This document shows positions 9,717 through 18,095 of a stretch of DNA of 64,000 nt, one piece after another. The position numbers were made by a program, and so were the translations under genes. The notes under the pieces were generated by a model. The model was given only the letters and a program-made list of their open reading frames with translations. It made no database searches and was not told where the DNA came from. The stretch lies in the NCBI GenBank assembly GCA_015060535.1, contig SUYH01000006.1, positions 124,001 through 188,000 of the forward strand, written 5' to 3'. Position 1 is the first letter of the stretch. Every line of letters begins with the position of its first letter. The DNA is from Prevotella sp. GTDB taxonomy: Bacteria > Bacteroidota > Bacteroidia > Bacteroidales > Bacteroidaceae.

Positions 9717-11120
9717 ATGAAAAGGAATATATTTTTAACTCTTGGTGCGGCAGTCCTAATGACTGCCTGCACCGAAGACTTCAAGGATTGGGCAGCTCCT
9801 ATGAGCAATGAAACACCCGATGCTACTTCGATCCTTTATGACGGTACTAATATTGAAATCACTCCAGAAGCAAGCACCATTGATTTTGCCAGCATCCCAG
9901 AAGGACAGGAGAATATCAAAGTCTGCTCTGTGAAAGCACCTACTGCTTTAAGTGGTGTAACAAAGGGCATAGACTATATTGTGCTTGACGATGTGATAAC
10001 TTATGAACTAGTAAATGATGGCGAGATGCATATCATCGACTTGGAAAATTATGTTACGACTATCTATGGTCGTCGTCCTGTCGAGCGCACTGTCTCTGCT
10101 TATGTCTATACTTCTTATAGCAACAGTAAGACCACAACAAGATGCTCTAGTGAAGTATTTACACTGAAGGTGAAGCCTAAAGCACCTATCATTGAGCAAG
10201 CCTATTATCTTACAGGTAACATCAACGGATGGGACAATACCAACACTGATTACAAGCTGACCAATGATGGTAGTGATCCTTACGATAACCCAACATTCAC
10301 TCTGCGTATCCCTGCACCTGAAGATGGTGGCAACGTAGAATTCAAGATGACTCCTGAGTCTGGCTTAGGAGGCGACTGGAGTGGATGTCTATCTGCTGGT
10401 GCAGAAGAAGGCAAGTTTGCTTACAACAATGCAGGAGGAAATCTTACCATTAACGCAGTTCCTGGAGCCAAATTCTATGACCTGAAATTTGAAATGCTCG
10501 ACCAGACATGGTCTTACACAGCCATTTCATTCAGTGACTACATCTATTTGGCTTGCGACTTCAATGGATGGTCCACAGAAGCTTCTCCTCTGATCCACCT
10601 AGGTGATGGTCTCTACGAGGGATTCTATTATATCCAGGAGGCTGACGAGTCATCTACTTGGGGCTTCAAGTTTGTCATCGATGGTTCATGGAGCGGTGGT
10701 GATCATACCAAAGCAACCTCTGGTACATACGAGTTAGGTGGAGGCGGCAACCTGAACTGCCCAACAGGTTTCTATCAAGTCAAGGTTAATCAGGCTGAAG
10801 CAACGTGGACACTTACCGAGGTCAGCTCAATCTCTCTGATTGGTTCTGCTGTTAATGGTGATTCAAACTGGGGAACAGATGCCGACATGACATTCAGCAC
10901 TACAGAAAAGTGTTGGATTTATGAAGGACCATTAACCGCTGGTGAGTTCAAATTCCGTATGAATCACGACTGGAGCATTAGTTGGGGTGGTACAGGCATG
11001 GACAACCTTACCAATGCCAACGGAGCAAATCTCCAAATGGCCGCTGCAGGCAACTACAAGGTGACATTTAAGCCAAACTGCAATGGTCAAGGTGTTTATA
11101 CGGTTACACCTGCCAACTAA
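9717..11120 (+). CDS. SusE/SusF-like outer membrane starch-binding lipoprotein
   Basis: Lipobox 'LMTACTEDFKDW', repeated CBM-like modules ('YYLTGNINGWDNTN', 'IYLACDFNGWSTEA', 'ISLIGSAVNGDSNWGTDADM'). Confidence 0.85.
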   Translation: MKRNIFLTLGAAVLMTACTEDFKDWAAPMSNETPDATSILYDGTNIEITPEASTIDFASIPEGQENIKVCSVKAPTALSGVTKGIDYIVLDDVITYELVNDGEMHIIDLENYVTTIYGRRPVERTVSAYVYTSYSNSKTTTRCSSEVFTLKVKPKAPIIEQAYYLTGNINGWDNTNTDYKLTNDGSDPYDNPTFTLRIPAPEDGGNVEFKMTPESGLGGDWSGCLSAGAEEGKFAYNNAGGNLTINAVPGAKFYDLKFEMLDQTWSYTAISFSDYIYLACDFNGWSTEASPLIHLGDGLYEGFYYIQEADESSTWGFKFVIDGSWSGGDHTKATSGTYELGGGGNLNCPTGFYQVKVNQAEATWTLTEVSSISLIGSAVNGDSNWGTDADMTFSTTEKCWIYEGPLTAGEFKFRMNHDWSISWGGTGMDNLTNANGANLQMAAAGNYKVTFKPNCNGQGVYTVTPAN

Positions 11121-11142
11121 TAGTTAGCATCATATTATCATT

Positions 11143-11178
11143 CAGGCGGACACCACGACAGGTGCCCGCCTGTTTTTA
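11143..11178 (+). terminator. Rho-independent terminator after susF-like gene
   Basis: CAGGCGGaCACC-acgaca-GGTGcCCGCCTG followed by TTTTTATTT. Confidence 0.8.
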
Positions 11179-11266
11179 TTTGATGCTACACGTTAGCAAA
11201 AAAATTGGGCTCAGTCCGAAAAGCCAGTTGATTCACGCGTTTCGGTAAGCCGATTCGTTTTGAAGC

Positions 11267-11354
11267 AAATTCAGTTGATTTGATAACCAAATTCAGTGAA
11301 TTTACAATGTAATTTCAGTGTATTTACAATCTAATTTCAGTGAATTTACATTCA
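11267..11354. repeat. 22-bp tandem repeat, 4 units, with 11-bp substructure
   Basis: aaattcagttgatttgataacc / aaattcagtgaatttacaatgt / aatttcagtgtatttacaatct / aatttcagtgaatttacattca. Confidence 0.85.
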
Positions 11355-11503
11355 ATACTTCTAAGTCTTTGACAATTATCACAGATTTCCGCCGATGCAA
11401 CCGATTGCGCAACATCAGAAGTATCATTTGAACGCGGAGAGAATAACGGAAAGAAATTTTTCGTACCTTTGCAGACAGAAATAACTAAGGACACTTTTCG
11501 CGT

Positions 11504-13318
11504 ATGAAGAAGATTTACACTATTTTATGGATGCTCACCATCTCTGTAGCCACAATGGCTCAGGGGTGGCCCGAGAAGTATGAGGGCGTGATGCTGCAGG
11601 GGTTCTACTGGGACGGCTATGCTGATGCACAATGGTCATTGCTTGAAAAGCAATCAGACAATATTTCCACGACATTCGACCTGGTGTGGATACCACAGAG
11701 TGCAAACTGCGGTGGACAGTCGATGGGCTACGATGACTTGTACTGGTTCTCGAATTACAACAGTTCGTTCGGTACTGCCGACGAACTCAAGTCGATGATT
11801 GCTACATTCAAGGCAAAGGGTATAGGCACCATAGCCGACATCGTAATTAACCACCGCAAGAATGTTTCGAACTGGGTGGACTTCCCCAAAGAGACATACA
11901 AAGGTGTGACCTACGAGCTGAAATCGACGGACATATGTGCCAACGACGACGGCGGTAGCACAAAGACTTGGGCTACGAAGAACGGCTATCAACTCTCGAC
12001 AAACAACGATACAGGCACTGATTGGGGTGGCATGCGCGATTTGGACCATAAGAGTGAGAATGTGCAGAACAATGTCAAAGCCTATCTGAAGATGTTGTTG
12101 GAGGACTTTGGCTATGTTGGTTTCCGTTACGACATGGTGAAGGGCTACGGTGGTCAGTATACCAAATTGTATAATGAAGACTCGAAACCGCAGTTCAGCG
12201 TTGGCGAGTGCTGGGACAGTAGCAATACTATCAAGAACTGGATTGACGCTACAGACAAGACCAGTGCAGCCTTCGACTTCCAATTTAAATATGTGGTGCG
12301 CAATGCTACCGACAAAAATGACTGGACCTATCTTGGCAAGCAGAATGAGGGTAATTGGCCACTCGTCAGCAGCAGCTTCAACAGCGGCAACTACCGCCGT
12401 TATGCTGTTACCTTTGTAGAGAACCACGACACAGAAGTACGTCCTGACGGATCTTCCAACGGTCCACTGCGAAAAGATACGCTGGCAGCCAACGCTTACC
12501 TTCTGGCTATGCCGGGAACACCTTGTGTGTTCATGAAGCACTGGCAGGAGTACAAGCAAGAAATTGCCAATATGGTGGCAGTGCGCAAGGCTGTGGGTAT
12601 CAACAATATAAGTATACCAACCGAAGTGGCTAAGGCCAAGGACTATTATGCCGTACAAGTAGAGGGCAGTGACAGCAAGAAACTGCTATGTGTTGTTGGC
12701 ACCAAGGCTAACAGCTATACTCCAGAGGACAGCAACTGGAAGAAAGTTATCAGCGGTTACCACTATGCCTACTATGTGCAAGGCATTGAACCCGCAAACA
12801 TTACATTACCCGAACTGAAAGAGGACGAAAAGCCAAAGGATGGTGTTTACGGTGGCGTACCCTCATTCTGCACCATTGAAGAAAACGAGATTTGTGCTTT
12901 CTTTGAGGCTCCTATGACATGGGGCAGTCAGATATTCACTTGGGCATGGATGAACGGTGGTGATGGAAAGGACTATGTAGGTGCAAACTGGCCTGGTGTT
13001 GAAGCATCATTGCTAGGTACTGCAGACAATGGCAACAAGGTGTTTAAGTGGGTGTCTACCAAGACCACGGCTCCCGACAATATTATTTTCAGTGGTGGCG
13101 GCAACAAGACAGCAGACCTTGTATTCACCAACGCTGGCTACTATACCAAGGACGGAAAGCAAGCTGTAGTAACTGCGACCGGCATCGAAGCCATCCGCAC
13201 TACCCCATCCGTTCAGAACGGAGTGATCTACGACCTGCAGGGACGGAAGATGGGAACGACGTGGGATGCGCTGCCTAAGGGCCTGTATATCGTCAACGGT
13301 AAAAAAATTGTCAAGTGA
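11504..13318 (+). CDS. Secreted alpha-amylase, GH13 family
   Basis: Signal peptide; 'VMLQGFYWDGY', 'IADIVINHRKN', 'FRYDMVKGYGG', 'VENHDTE'; C-terminal 'GVIYDLQGRKMGTTWDALPKGLYIVNGKKIVK'. Confidence 0.93.
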   Translation: MKKIYTILWMLTISVATMAQGWPEKYEGVMLQGFYWDGYADAQWSLLEKQSDNISTTFDLVWIPQSANCGGQSMGYDDLYWFSNYNSSFGTADELKSMIATFKAKGIGTIADIVINHRKNVSNWVDFPKETYKGVTYELKSTDICANDDGGSTKTWATKNGYQLSTNNDTGTDWGGMRDLDHKSENVQNNVKAYLKMLLEDFGYVGFRYDMVKGYGGQYTKLYNEDSKPQFSVGECWDSSNTIKNWIDATDKTSAAFDFQFKYVVRNATDKNDWTYLGKQNEGNWPLVSSSFNSGNYRRYAVTFVENHDTEVRPDGSSNGPLRKDTLAANAYLLAMPGTPCVFMKHWQEYKQEIANMVAVRKAVGINNISIPTEVAKAKDYYAVQVEGSDSKKLLCVVGTKANSYTPEDSNWKKVISGYHYAYYVQGIEPANITLPELKEDEKPKDGVYGGVPSFCTIEENEICAFFEAPMTWGSQIFTWAWMNGGDGKDYVGANWPGVEASLLGTADNGNKVFKWVSTKTTAPDNIIFSGGGNKTADLVFTNAGYYTKDGKQAVVTATGIEAIRTTPSVQNGVIYDLQGRKMGTTWDALPKGLYIVNGKKIVK

Positions 13319-13788
13319 AGCAGCGGCTCCTCTTTGTCTGTTTGGGCAATATCTGCCGTTCGCCAGCTGCCGAGGGTATCATGCAGCAGCTGGTGGACGA
13401 GCGAGGACTGACGAACCGGTTTCATATAGAGTCGGCAGCCATAGGGCCTTGGCACATTGGCGACTTGCCTGACAGCAGGATGCGACGCTGTGGCAGTAAA
13501 CACGGATATAACTTCAATTCCCGTGCCCAACAGCTGGACAGTTCGTACTTCGACCGCTTCGACCTCATCATCGGCATGGACCACGAGAACATCCGTGCCA
13601 TTAAGGCTAAGGCTCGCTCAGCGGAAGACGAAGGAAAGATTCGACTGATGGCCGACTATCTGCGGCATCATCCTTCGCAGCCAACTATTCCAGACCCCTA
13701 TTATGGGGCTGAGCGTGACTTTGAGCTGGTGATAGAACTGCTAGAAGATGCCTGCGAAGGACTTTTGGAGGAACTCATCAAAAAATAG
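13315..13788 (+). CDS. Low-molecular-weight protein-tyrosine phosphatase
   Basis: GTG start overlapping the amylase stop; 'LLFVCLGNICRSPAAEGIM' P-loop and 'IPDPYYG' Asp loop. Confidence 0.93.
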   Translation: MKQRLLFVCLGNICRSPAAEGIMQQLVDERGLTNRFHIESAAIGPWHIGDLPDSRMRRCGSKHGYNFNSRAQQLDSSYFDRFDLIIGMDHENIRAIKAKARSAEDEGKIRLMADYLRHHPSQPTIPDPYYGAERDFELVIELLEDACEGLLEELIKK

Positions 13789-13812
13789 CGATGCATAAAC
13801 ATCGCTATTTTT
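13781..13812 (+). terminator. Rho-independent terminator overlapping the LMW-PTPase stop codon
   Basis: AAAAATAGCGATG-cataaa-CATCGCTATTTTT. Confidence 0.8.
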
Positions 13813-13996
13813 GTGGAAGTGGAAGGAATCGTAATCGACGTAGTCGCTTTGTACCTTTAGGTCAAAGAACCCTCACGAGGGTGAGATCCCTCTGCTGTAA
13901 CGAAGTGGAAGTGGAGGGAATCGTAATCGACGTTGTCGCTTTGTACCTTTAGGTCAAAGAACCCTCACGAGGGTGAGGTCCCTCTGCTGTAACGAA
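13813..13996. repeat. 92-bp tandem repeat x2 adjoining the tmRNA 3' end
   Basis: Units 13813-13904 and 13905-13996, 3 mismatches in 92. Each begins with the tmRNA 3'-end core GTGGAAGTGGA(A/G)GGAATCG, which recurs at 13997 inside tmRNA. Confidence 0.92.
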
Positions 13997-13997
13997 G

Positions 13998-14395
13998 TGG
14001 AAGTGGAGGGAATCGAACCCTCGTCCACACGAGGAAACCATACGCTTTCTACATGCTTATCTTGGCCTTCATTTTCGTGCCGTGACAAGACCCAAGCCAC
14101 CAATCACGACCTTATCTCCTAAATTTTCATCTCCCAATCGGAGCGCCCGAGAGACTATTTCCGATTTAACCTGCACCGCTTGACCCTCAGATTCGGAACC
14201 AGATCTTTGGAGCGATGTCTCGTTCTCCTACCTGGTAGGAGAATAAAGCCAGTAATCTACTGTACTTCGATTAGGCAGCGAGAGCGTACTTGTTTTCGCC
14301 AATTAATTGTTCGACCGAATGGATTATGGAGTATACAGCCGTCACTCCGCATGCTTACGTACCATCTCGGCTCGCTGTCAAATCCAGTCACCCCC
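13998..14395 (-). ncRNA. ssrA: tmRNA (transfer-messenger RNA)
   Basis: Minus strand: 5' GGGGGTGACTGGATTTGACAG...; tag reading frame GGC GAA AAC AAG TAC GCT CTC GCT GCC TAA (GENKYALAA*); 3' GAGGGTTCGATTCCCTCCACTTCCA; acceptor GGGGGTG pairs with CACTTCC (with G-U pairs). Confidence 0.96.
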
Positions 14396-14419
14396 AAGAA
14401 TTGTATCGTAATCGGACTG

Positions 14420-14451
14420 CAAAAATACACATTTTTTTGGATTATACCCAA
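14420..14451 (-). promoter_or_regulatory. Candidate tmRNA promoter
   Basis: Minus strand TTG-N21-TATTTTTG, about 25 bp upstream of the tmRNA 5' end. Confidence 0.6.
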
Positions 14452-14518
14452 GTTTTTCAGAAAAAAACACTAATTTTGCACAATATTTTGCGTTATAGCA
14501 GGTTTTCTTTATATTATA

Positions 14519-17068
14519 ATGTACGTGCAAATGAAAAGATTAGCTACTATCATAACAAGTCTGATGCTGGCAACAACCCTATCGTGGGCCCAGTCGGGAA
14601 TGACCGATAATCAGATTATGGACTATGTCATCGAACAGAATGCCAAAGGTGTTTCACGGCAGCAGATTGTTACCCAGCTGATGCAGCGTGGTGTGACCAT
14701 CGAACAAATCCGTCGTCTGAAGACCAAGTATGAAAAGCAGATGAAGAACGGCTCCTTAGGAGCTGAAGACATTACCGCCGGGTCGAAGGCGGTGAAGACC
14801 CGTATGCGTGAATCGAACGGTGAGAAGCGTGAGGAACAGGCCAAGCAGGACAAGAAGAAGGCTTCGCAGTTCCGCATCACTGATACGAAGATGGAGAGCT
14901 ACAAGAAAAAGCAGAAGCGTACTTACGACGAGGACGATAAAGATTTCGTAGCGATGGACGAAGCGATGGACTTCATGATGCCCGACTCGCTGAAATACTT
15001 CATGGACGAGGAGAAAAAGGAAACGAAGCGCAAGATATTCGGCCATGATGTCTTCAACAACAAGAACCTGACCTTTGAGAGCAGCATGAATCTGGCTACC
15101 CCTCAGAACTACCGTCTGGGACCTGGCGATGCCGTCAACGTAGACATCTGGGGAGCCTCGCAGGAAAGCGTGACGGAAACCATTTCACCTGACGGTACTA
15201 TTACCATCGAGGGCATTGGTGTTATCCAGCTGGGCGGACTCTCCGTCAGTCAGGCAAAGGCTCGCCTGAAGAAAGTGCTGGGTCCTCGCTATCAAGGATC
15301 ACAGATAGAGCTCACCTTAGGACAGACGCGAACCATCACCATCAGCGTGATGGGCGAAGTCAACGTGCCAGGAACATATACGATGTCGGCATTTGCGACC
15401 GTCTACAATGCGCTTTACATGGCTGGCGGACCTAACGAGATTGGTACGCTGCGCAATGTTAAGGTGTATCGTCGCGGAAAGTTGCTTTCGAATGTCGACG
15501 TTTACGACTTCCTGCTCAATGGCAAGCTGTCCGGTGATGTGCGTCTGCAGGATAATGACGTCATCACCGTTAGCCCTTATGAGGCACTGGTGAACATCAC
15601 GGGTAAGGTGAAGCGCCCCATGTTCTATGAGATGAAGAAGACTGAGAGTGCCGCCACCCTACTCCGCTATGCTGGCGGATTCACCGGCGATGCCTATACC
15701 AAAGCCATCCGCATTAACCGTAAGGCAGGCAATCGCTACTCCGTGTTTAGCGTGGGTGAGTTCGACATGAGCCAATTCAAGCTGATGGACGAAGACTCCG
15801 TCAGCGTTGACTCGACGCTGAACCGCTATCAGAACATGGTGGAGATCAAAGGCGCCGTGTTCCGTCCAGGCATGTATCAGGTTGGTGGCAACATCAGCAC
15901 CGTCAAAGCGCTGGTCGAGGCTGCAGCCGGACTGACCGAGGGAGCCATCTCGCAACATGCCGTGATGCACCGCATGAAGCCAGACCGCACACTGGAGATG
16001 CTCAGCGTTGACATTCGCGGTATTCTTGAGGGCACTACACCTGACGTTCCCCTTCGCAATGAAGACGTGCTCTATATCGCAAGTCGTGAAGAGAAGAATC
16101 TGAAACAGACGGTTACCATCTCAGGCGAGGTGCTGTATCCTGGTGTTTACAGATATGCCGAAAACGAAAGCGTGGAAGATCTGATCATTCAGGCTGGTGG
16201 ACCTACTGATGCCGCTTCGCTGGTCAAAGTCGATGTGGCCCGCCGTATTACCAATCCCAATGCCACAGAGGCTGAGGACCGGATAGCCCAGACCTTCAGC
16301 TTCAAACTGACAAAGGATTTCTCTATTGTCGACCAACCCGACTTCCGTCTACAGCCTTTCGACGAAGTCTACGTGCGCCGTAGCCCGAACTACACGGAGC
16401 AGCAGAACGTTACCATCGAGGGCGAGGTGCAGTTCCAGGGTACTTACGCTCTGGCAGACAAAGGCCAACGCCTCAGCGAAATCATCAAGCAAGCCGGTGG
16501 ACTGACCAAGCGAGCCTATCCCGAAGGCACAAAACTGCTCCGACTGATGACTCCTGAGGAACGTGAAATGCTGGAGACCGTACTACGCACTGCGCAACGC
16601 AACTCTGGCAAGGACTCTATCGACGTGCGTAAACTGATGACCAACGCCAACTACCCCGTAGGAATCGAGCTGGACAAGGCCCTCAAGAATCCAGGTAGCG
16701 ATGACGACCCCATACTGCGTGAAGGTGACCGCATTGTCGTTCCCCGCTACGACGGTACCGTAACAATCAATGGCGAAGTGCTATACCCTAACACCGTATA
16801 TTTTAAGGAAGGCAAAGACACCGACTACTATATCGACTTAGCGGGTGGCACCACATCAACGGCCAAGAAGAGTCAGACCATCATCATCTACATGAACGGC
16901 ATGGTGGCCCGAGCAGACCGCAAACACAAGCCCCGTCCCGGTTGTCAAATCGTAGTACCCACCAAGCGCCAGCGCCAAGGATTCGGTCTGCAGCAATGGC
17001 TCAGCATCGGTACTACCGCTGCCTCACTCGGCACCATGATAGCCACTATTGCTAATTTGACGAAGTAA
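14519..17068 (+). CDS. SLBB-domain polysaccharide export (Wza-like) outer membrane protein
   Basis: 'YRLGPGDAVNVDIWGASQESVTETISPDGTITIEGIGVIQLGGLSVSQAKARL' plus multiple SLBB repeats; start may be internal Met at 14531. Confidence 0.93.
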   Translation: MYVQMKRLATIITSLMLATTLSWAQSGMTDNQIMDYVIEQNAKGVSRQQIVTQLMQRGVTIEQIRRLKTKYEKQMKNGSLGAEDITAGSKAVKTRMRESNGEKREEQAKQDKKKASQFRITDTKMESYKKKQKRTYDEDDKDFVAMDEAMDFMMPDSLKYFMDEEKKETKRKIFGHDVFNNKNLTFESSMNLATPQNYRLGPGDAVNVDIWGASQESVTETISPDGTITIEGIGVIQLGGLSVSQAKARLKKVLGPRYQGSQIELTLGQTRTITISVMGEVNVPGTYTMSAFATVYNALYMAGGPNEIGTLRNVKVYRRGKLLSNVDVYDFLLNGKLSGDVRLQDNDVITVSPYEALVNITGKVKRPMFYEMKKTESAATLLRYAGGFTGDAYTKAIRINRKAGNRYSVFSVGEFDMSQFKLMDEDSVSVDSTLNRYQNMVEIKGAVFRPGMYQVGGNISTVKALVEAAAGLTEGAISQHAVMHRMKPDRTLEMLSVDIRGILEGTTPDVPLRNEDVLYIASREEKNLKQTVTISGEVLYPGVYRYAENESVEDLIIQAGGPTDAASLVKVDVARRITNPNATEAEDRIAQTFSFKLTKDFSIVDQPDFRLQPFDEVYVRRSPNYTEQQNVTIEGEVQFQGTYALADKGQRLSEIIKQAGGLTKRAYPEGTKLLRLMTPEEREMLETVLRTAQRNSGKDSIDVRKLMTNANYPVGIELDKALKNPGSDDDPILREGDRIVVPRYDGTVTINGEVLYPNTVYFKEGKDTDYYIDLAGGTTSTAKKSQTIIIYMNGMVARADRKHKPRPGCQIVVPTKRQRQGFGLQQWLSIGTTAASLGTMIATIANLTK
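17039..17068. repeat. Left copy of 30-bp direct repeat flanking the DUF3791/DUF3990-like islet
   Basis: atagccactattgctaatttgacgaagtaa; 27/30 identical to 18054-18083. Confidence 0.88.
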
Positions 17069-17074
17069 AGGATT

Positions 17075-17590
17075 ATGGAAGAGAATACAAGAAGTCATGG
17101 CATATCGTCTCGTCTGAACCGCAACATCTATTTCCCTGAAAGAGAAATAACCTTCGACGACTTGAAGTTCGTCTGCTATATGATCGAACGGACAGCCCGT
17201 CGCATCAAGCAGCCCAATGCATACGTGGTCGACCATGTTGGCAAGGATGAACTCTTACGCAACCTTTCTCTGGCTGATGTGCTGCACAGCGAAAACCCTG
17301 ACGATGTGGCAGACCGTTGGATGACAGAATACAAGTTGGAAGAAGGCACTACCGACGTACTTGACATTGACAAGACGCTCGCCCCCACCCCACCGACGGC
17401 CCTTCAGATGGGTAAGGTATATGCACGACTGATACAATCTGTACAGAATAGTCAAGAAAACCTTGTCGACAGCATAATCAATGTCTACCACTCACCCATC
17501 TGCCAACAACTCGACAACTACAACTGTTCAGCCTACTATGAACCCTCTTATGTCATCACAAGAGCATATATCCAAGGAAACTTCAATTGA
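17075..17590 (+). CDS. Hypothetical protein, DUF3791-like (candidate antitoxin/partner)
   Basis: 'FDDLKFVCYMIERTARRIKQPNAYVVDHVGKDELLRNLSLADVLHSEN' resembles DUF3791; directly upstream of the DUF3990-like gene. Confidence 0.6.
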   Translation: MEENTRSHGISSRLNRNIYFPEREITFDDLKFVCYMIERTARRIKQPNAYVVDHVGKDELLRNLSLADVLHSENPDDVADRWMTEYKLEEGTTDVLDIDKTLAPTPPTALQMGKVYARLIQSVQNSQENLVDSIINVYHSPICQQLDNYNCSAYYEPSYVITRAYIQGNFN

Positions 17591-18057
17591 TTATGACAGG
17601 AAATAATATAAGCACGATTTATCACGGCAGCAATGTCATAGTAGAGCAGCCCGAAGTCAGAATCTACGGACACTTCAAAGATTTCGGATATGGTTTTTAT
17701 TGCACCCGCTTTGAACAGCAAGCCAAGAAGTGGGCCTTGACAAAAGGAAAGAAACACTTCGTTTCTTTGTACAAATATACAGAACCTCAAAATCTTAAGG
17801 CACTCATTTTCCCGGAAATGTCTGATGAATGGCTGGATTTCGTAACTGATTGCCGTAGAGGCAAGGAGCACCAGTATGATATCGTAGAAGGACCTATGGC
17901 AGATGACCAGATTTGGGACTATGTCGAGGACTTCGTCGCCGGCAACATCACCCGCGAAGCCTTTTGGGCTTTAGCACGCTACAAGCATCCCACCCATCAA
18001 TTCTGTACGCCAGAAGCCCTGACATGTATTTCCTATAAAGGACACTACGCGTTATAA
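17587..18057 (+). CDS. DUF3990-like protein (ADP-ribosyltransferase-like fold, candidate toxin)
   Basis: 'IYHGSNVIVEQPEVR...FKDFGYGFYCTRFEQQAKKWA...YDIVEGPMADDQIW' matches my memory of DUF3990; overlaps the upstream gene by 4 bp. Confidence 0.78.
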   Translation: MIMTGNNISTIYHGSNVIVEQPEVRIYGHFKDFGYGFYCTRFEQQAKKWALTKGKKHFVSLYKYTEPQNLKALIFPEMSDEWLDFVTDCRRGKEHQYDIVEGPMADDQIWDYVEDFVAGNITREAFWALARYKHPTHQFCTPEALTCISYKGHYAL

Positions 18058-18083
18058 CCACTATTACTAATCTGACGAAGTAA
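18054..18083. repeat. Right copy of direct repeat flanking the DUF3791/DUF3990-like islet
   Basis: ataaccactattactaatctgacgaagtaa, equivalent to the 3' end of the exporter gene. Confidence 0.88.
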
Positions 18084-18095
18084 ACGAAACGAATT

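Noticed and set aside
11267-11354. CRISPR array
   Set aside because: Tandem 22-bp units are contiguous with no unique spacers, and there are no cas genes nearby; same reasoning for 59077-59142 and 28594-28648.
11654-12658. 334-aa minus-strand ORF
   Set aside because: Fully antisense to the GH13 amylase; composition is typical of shadow ORFs and no domain is recognisable.
14396-14518. Invertible capsule promoter or UpxY/UpxZ antitermination module
   Set aside because: No long inverted repeats flank the EPS promoter region and no UpxY-like or recombinase gene is present in the window.
14180-14610. Short ORFs on both strands (14180-14473, 14257-14451, 14290-14610)
   Set aside because: Lie mostly inside or against tmRNA.
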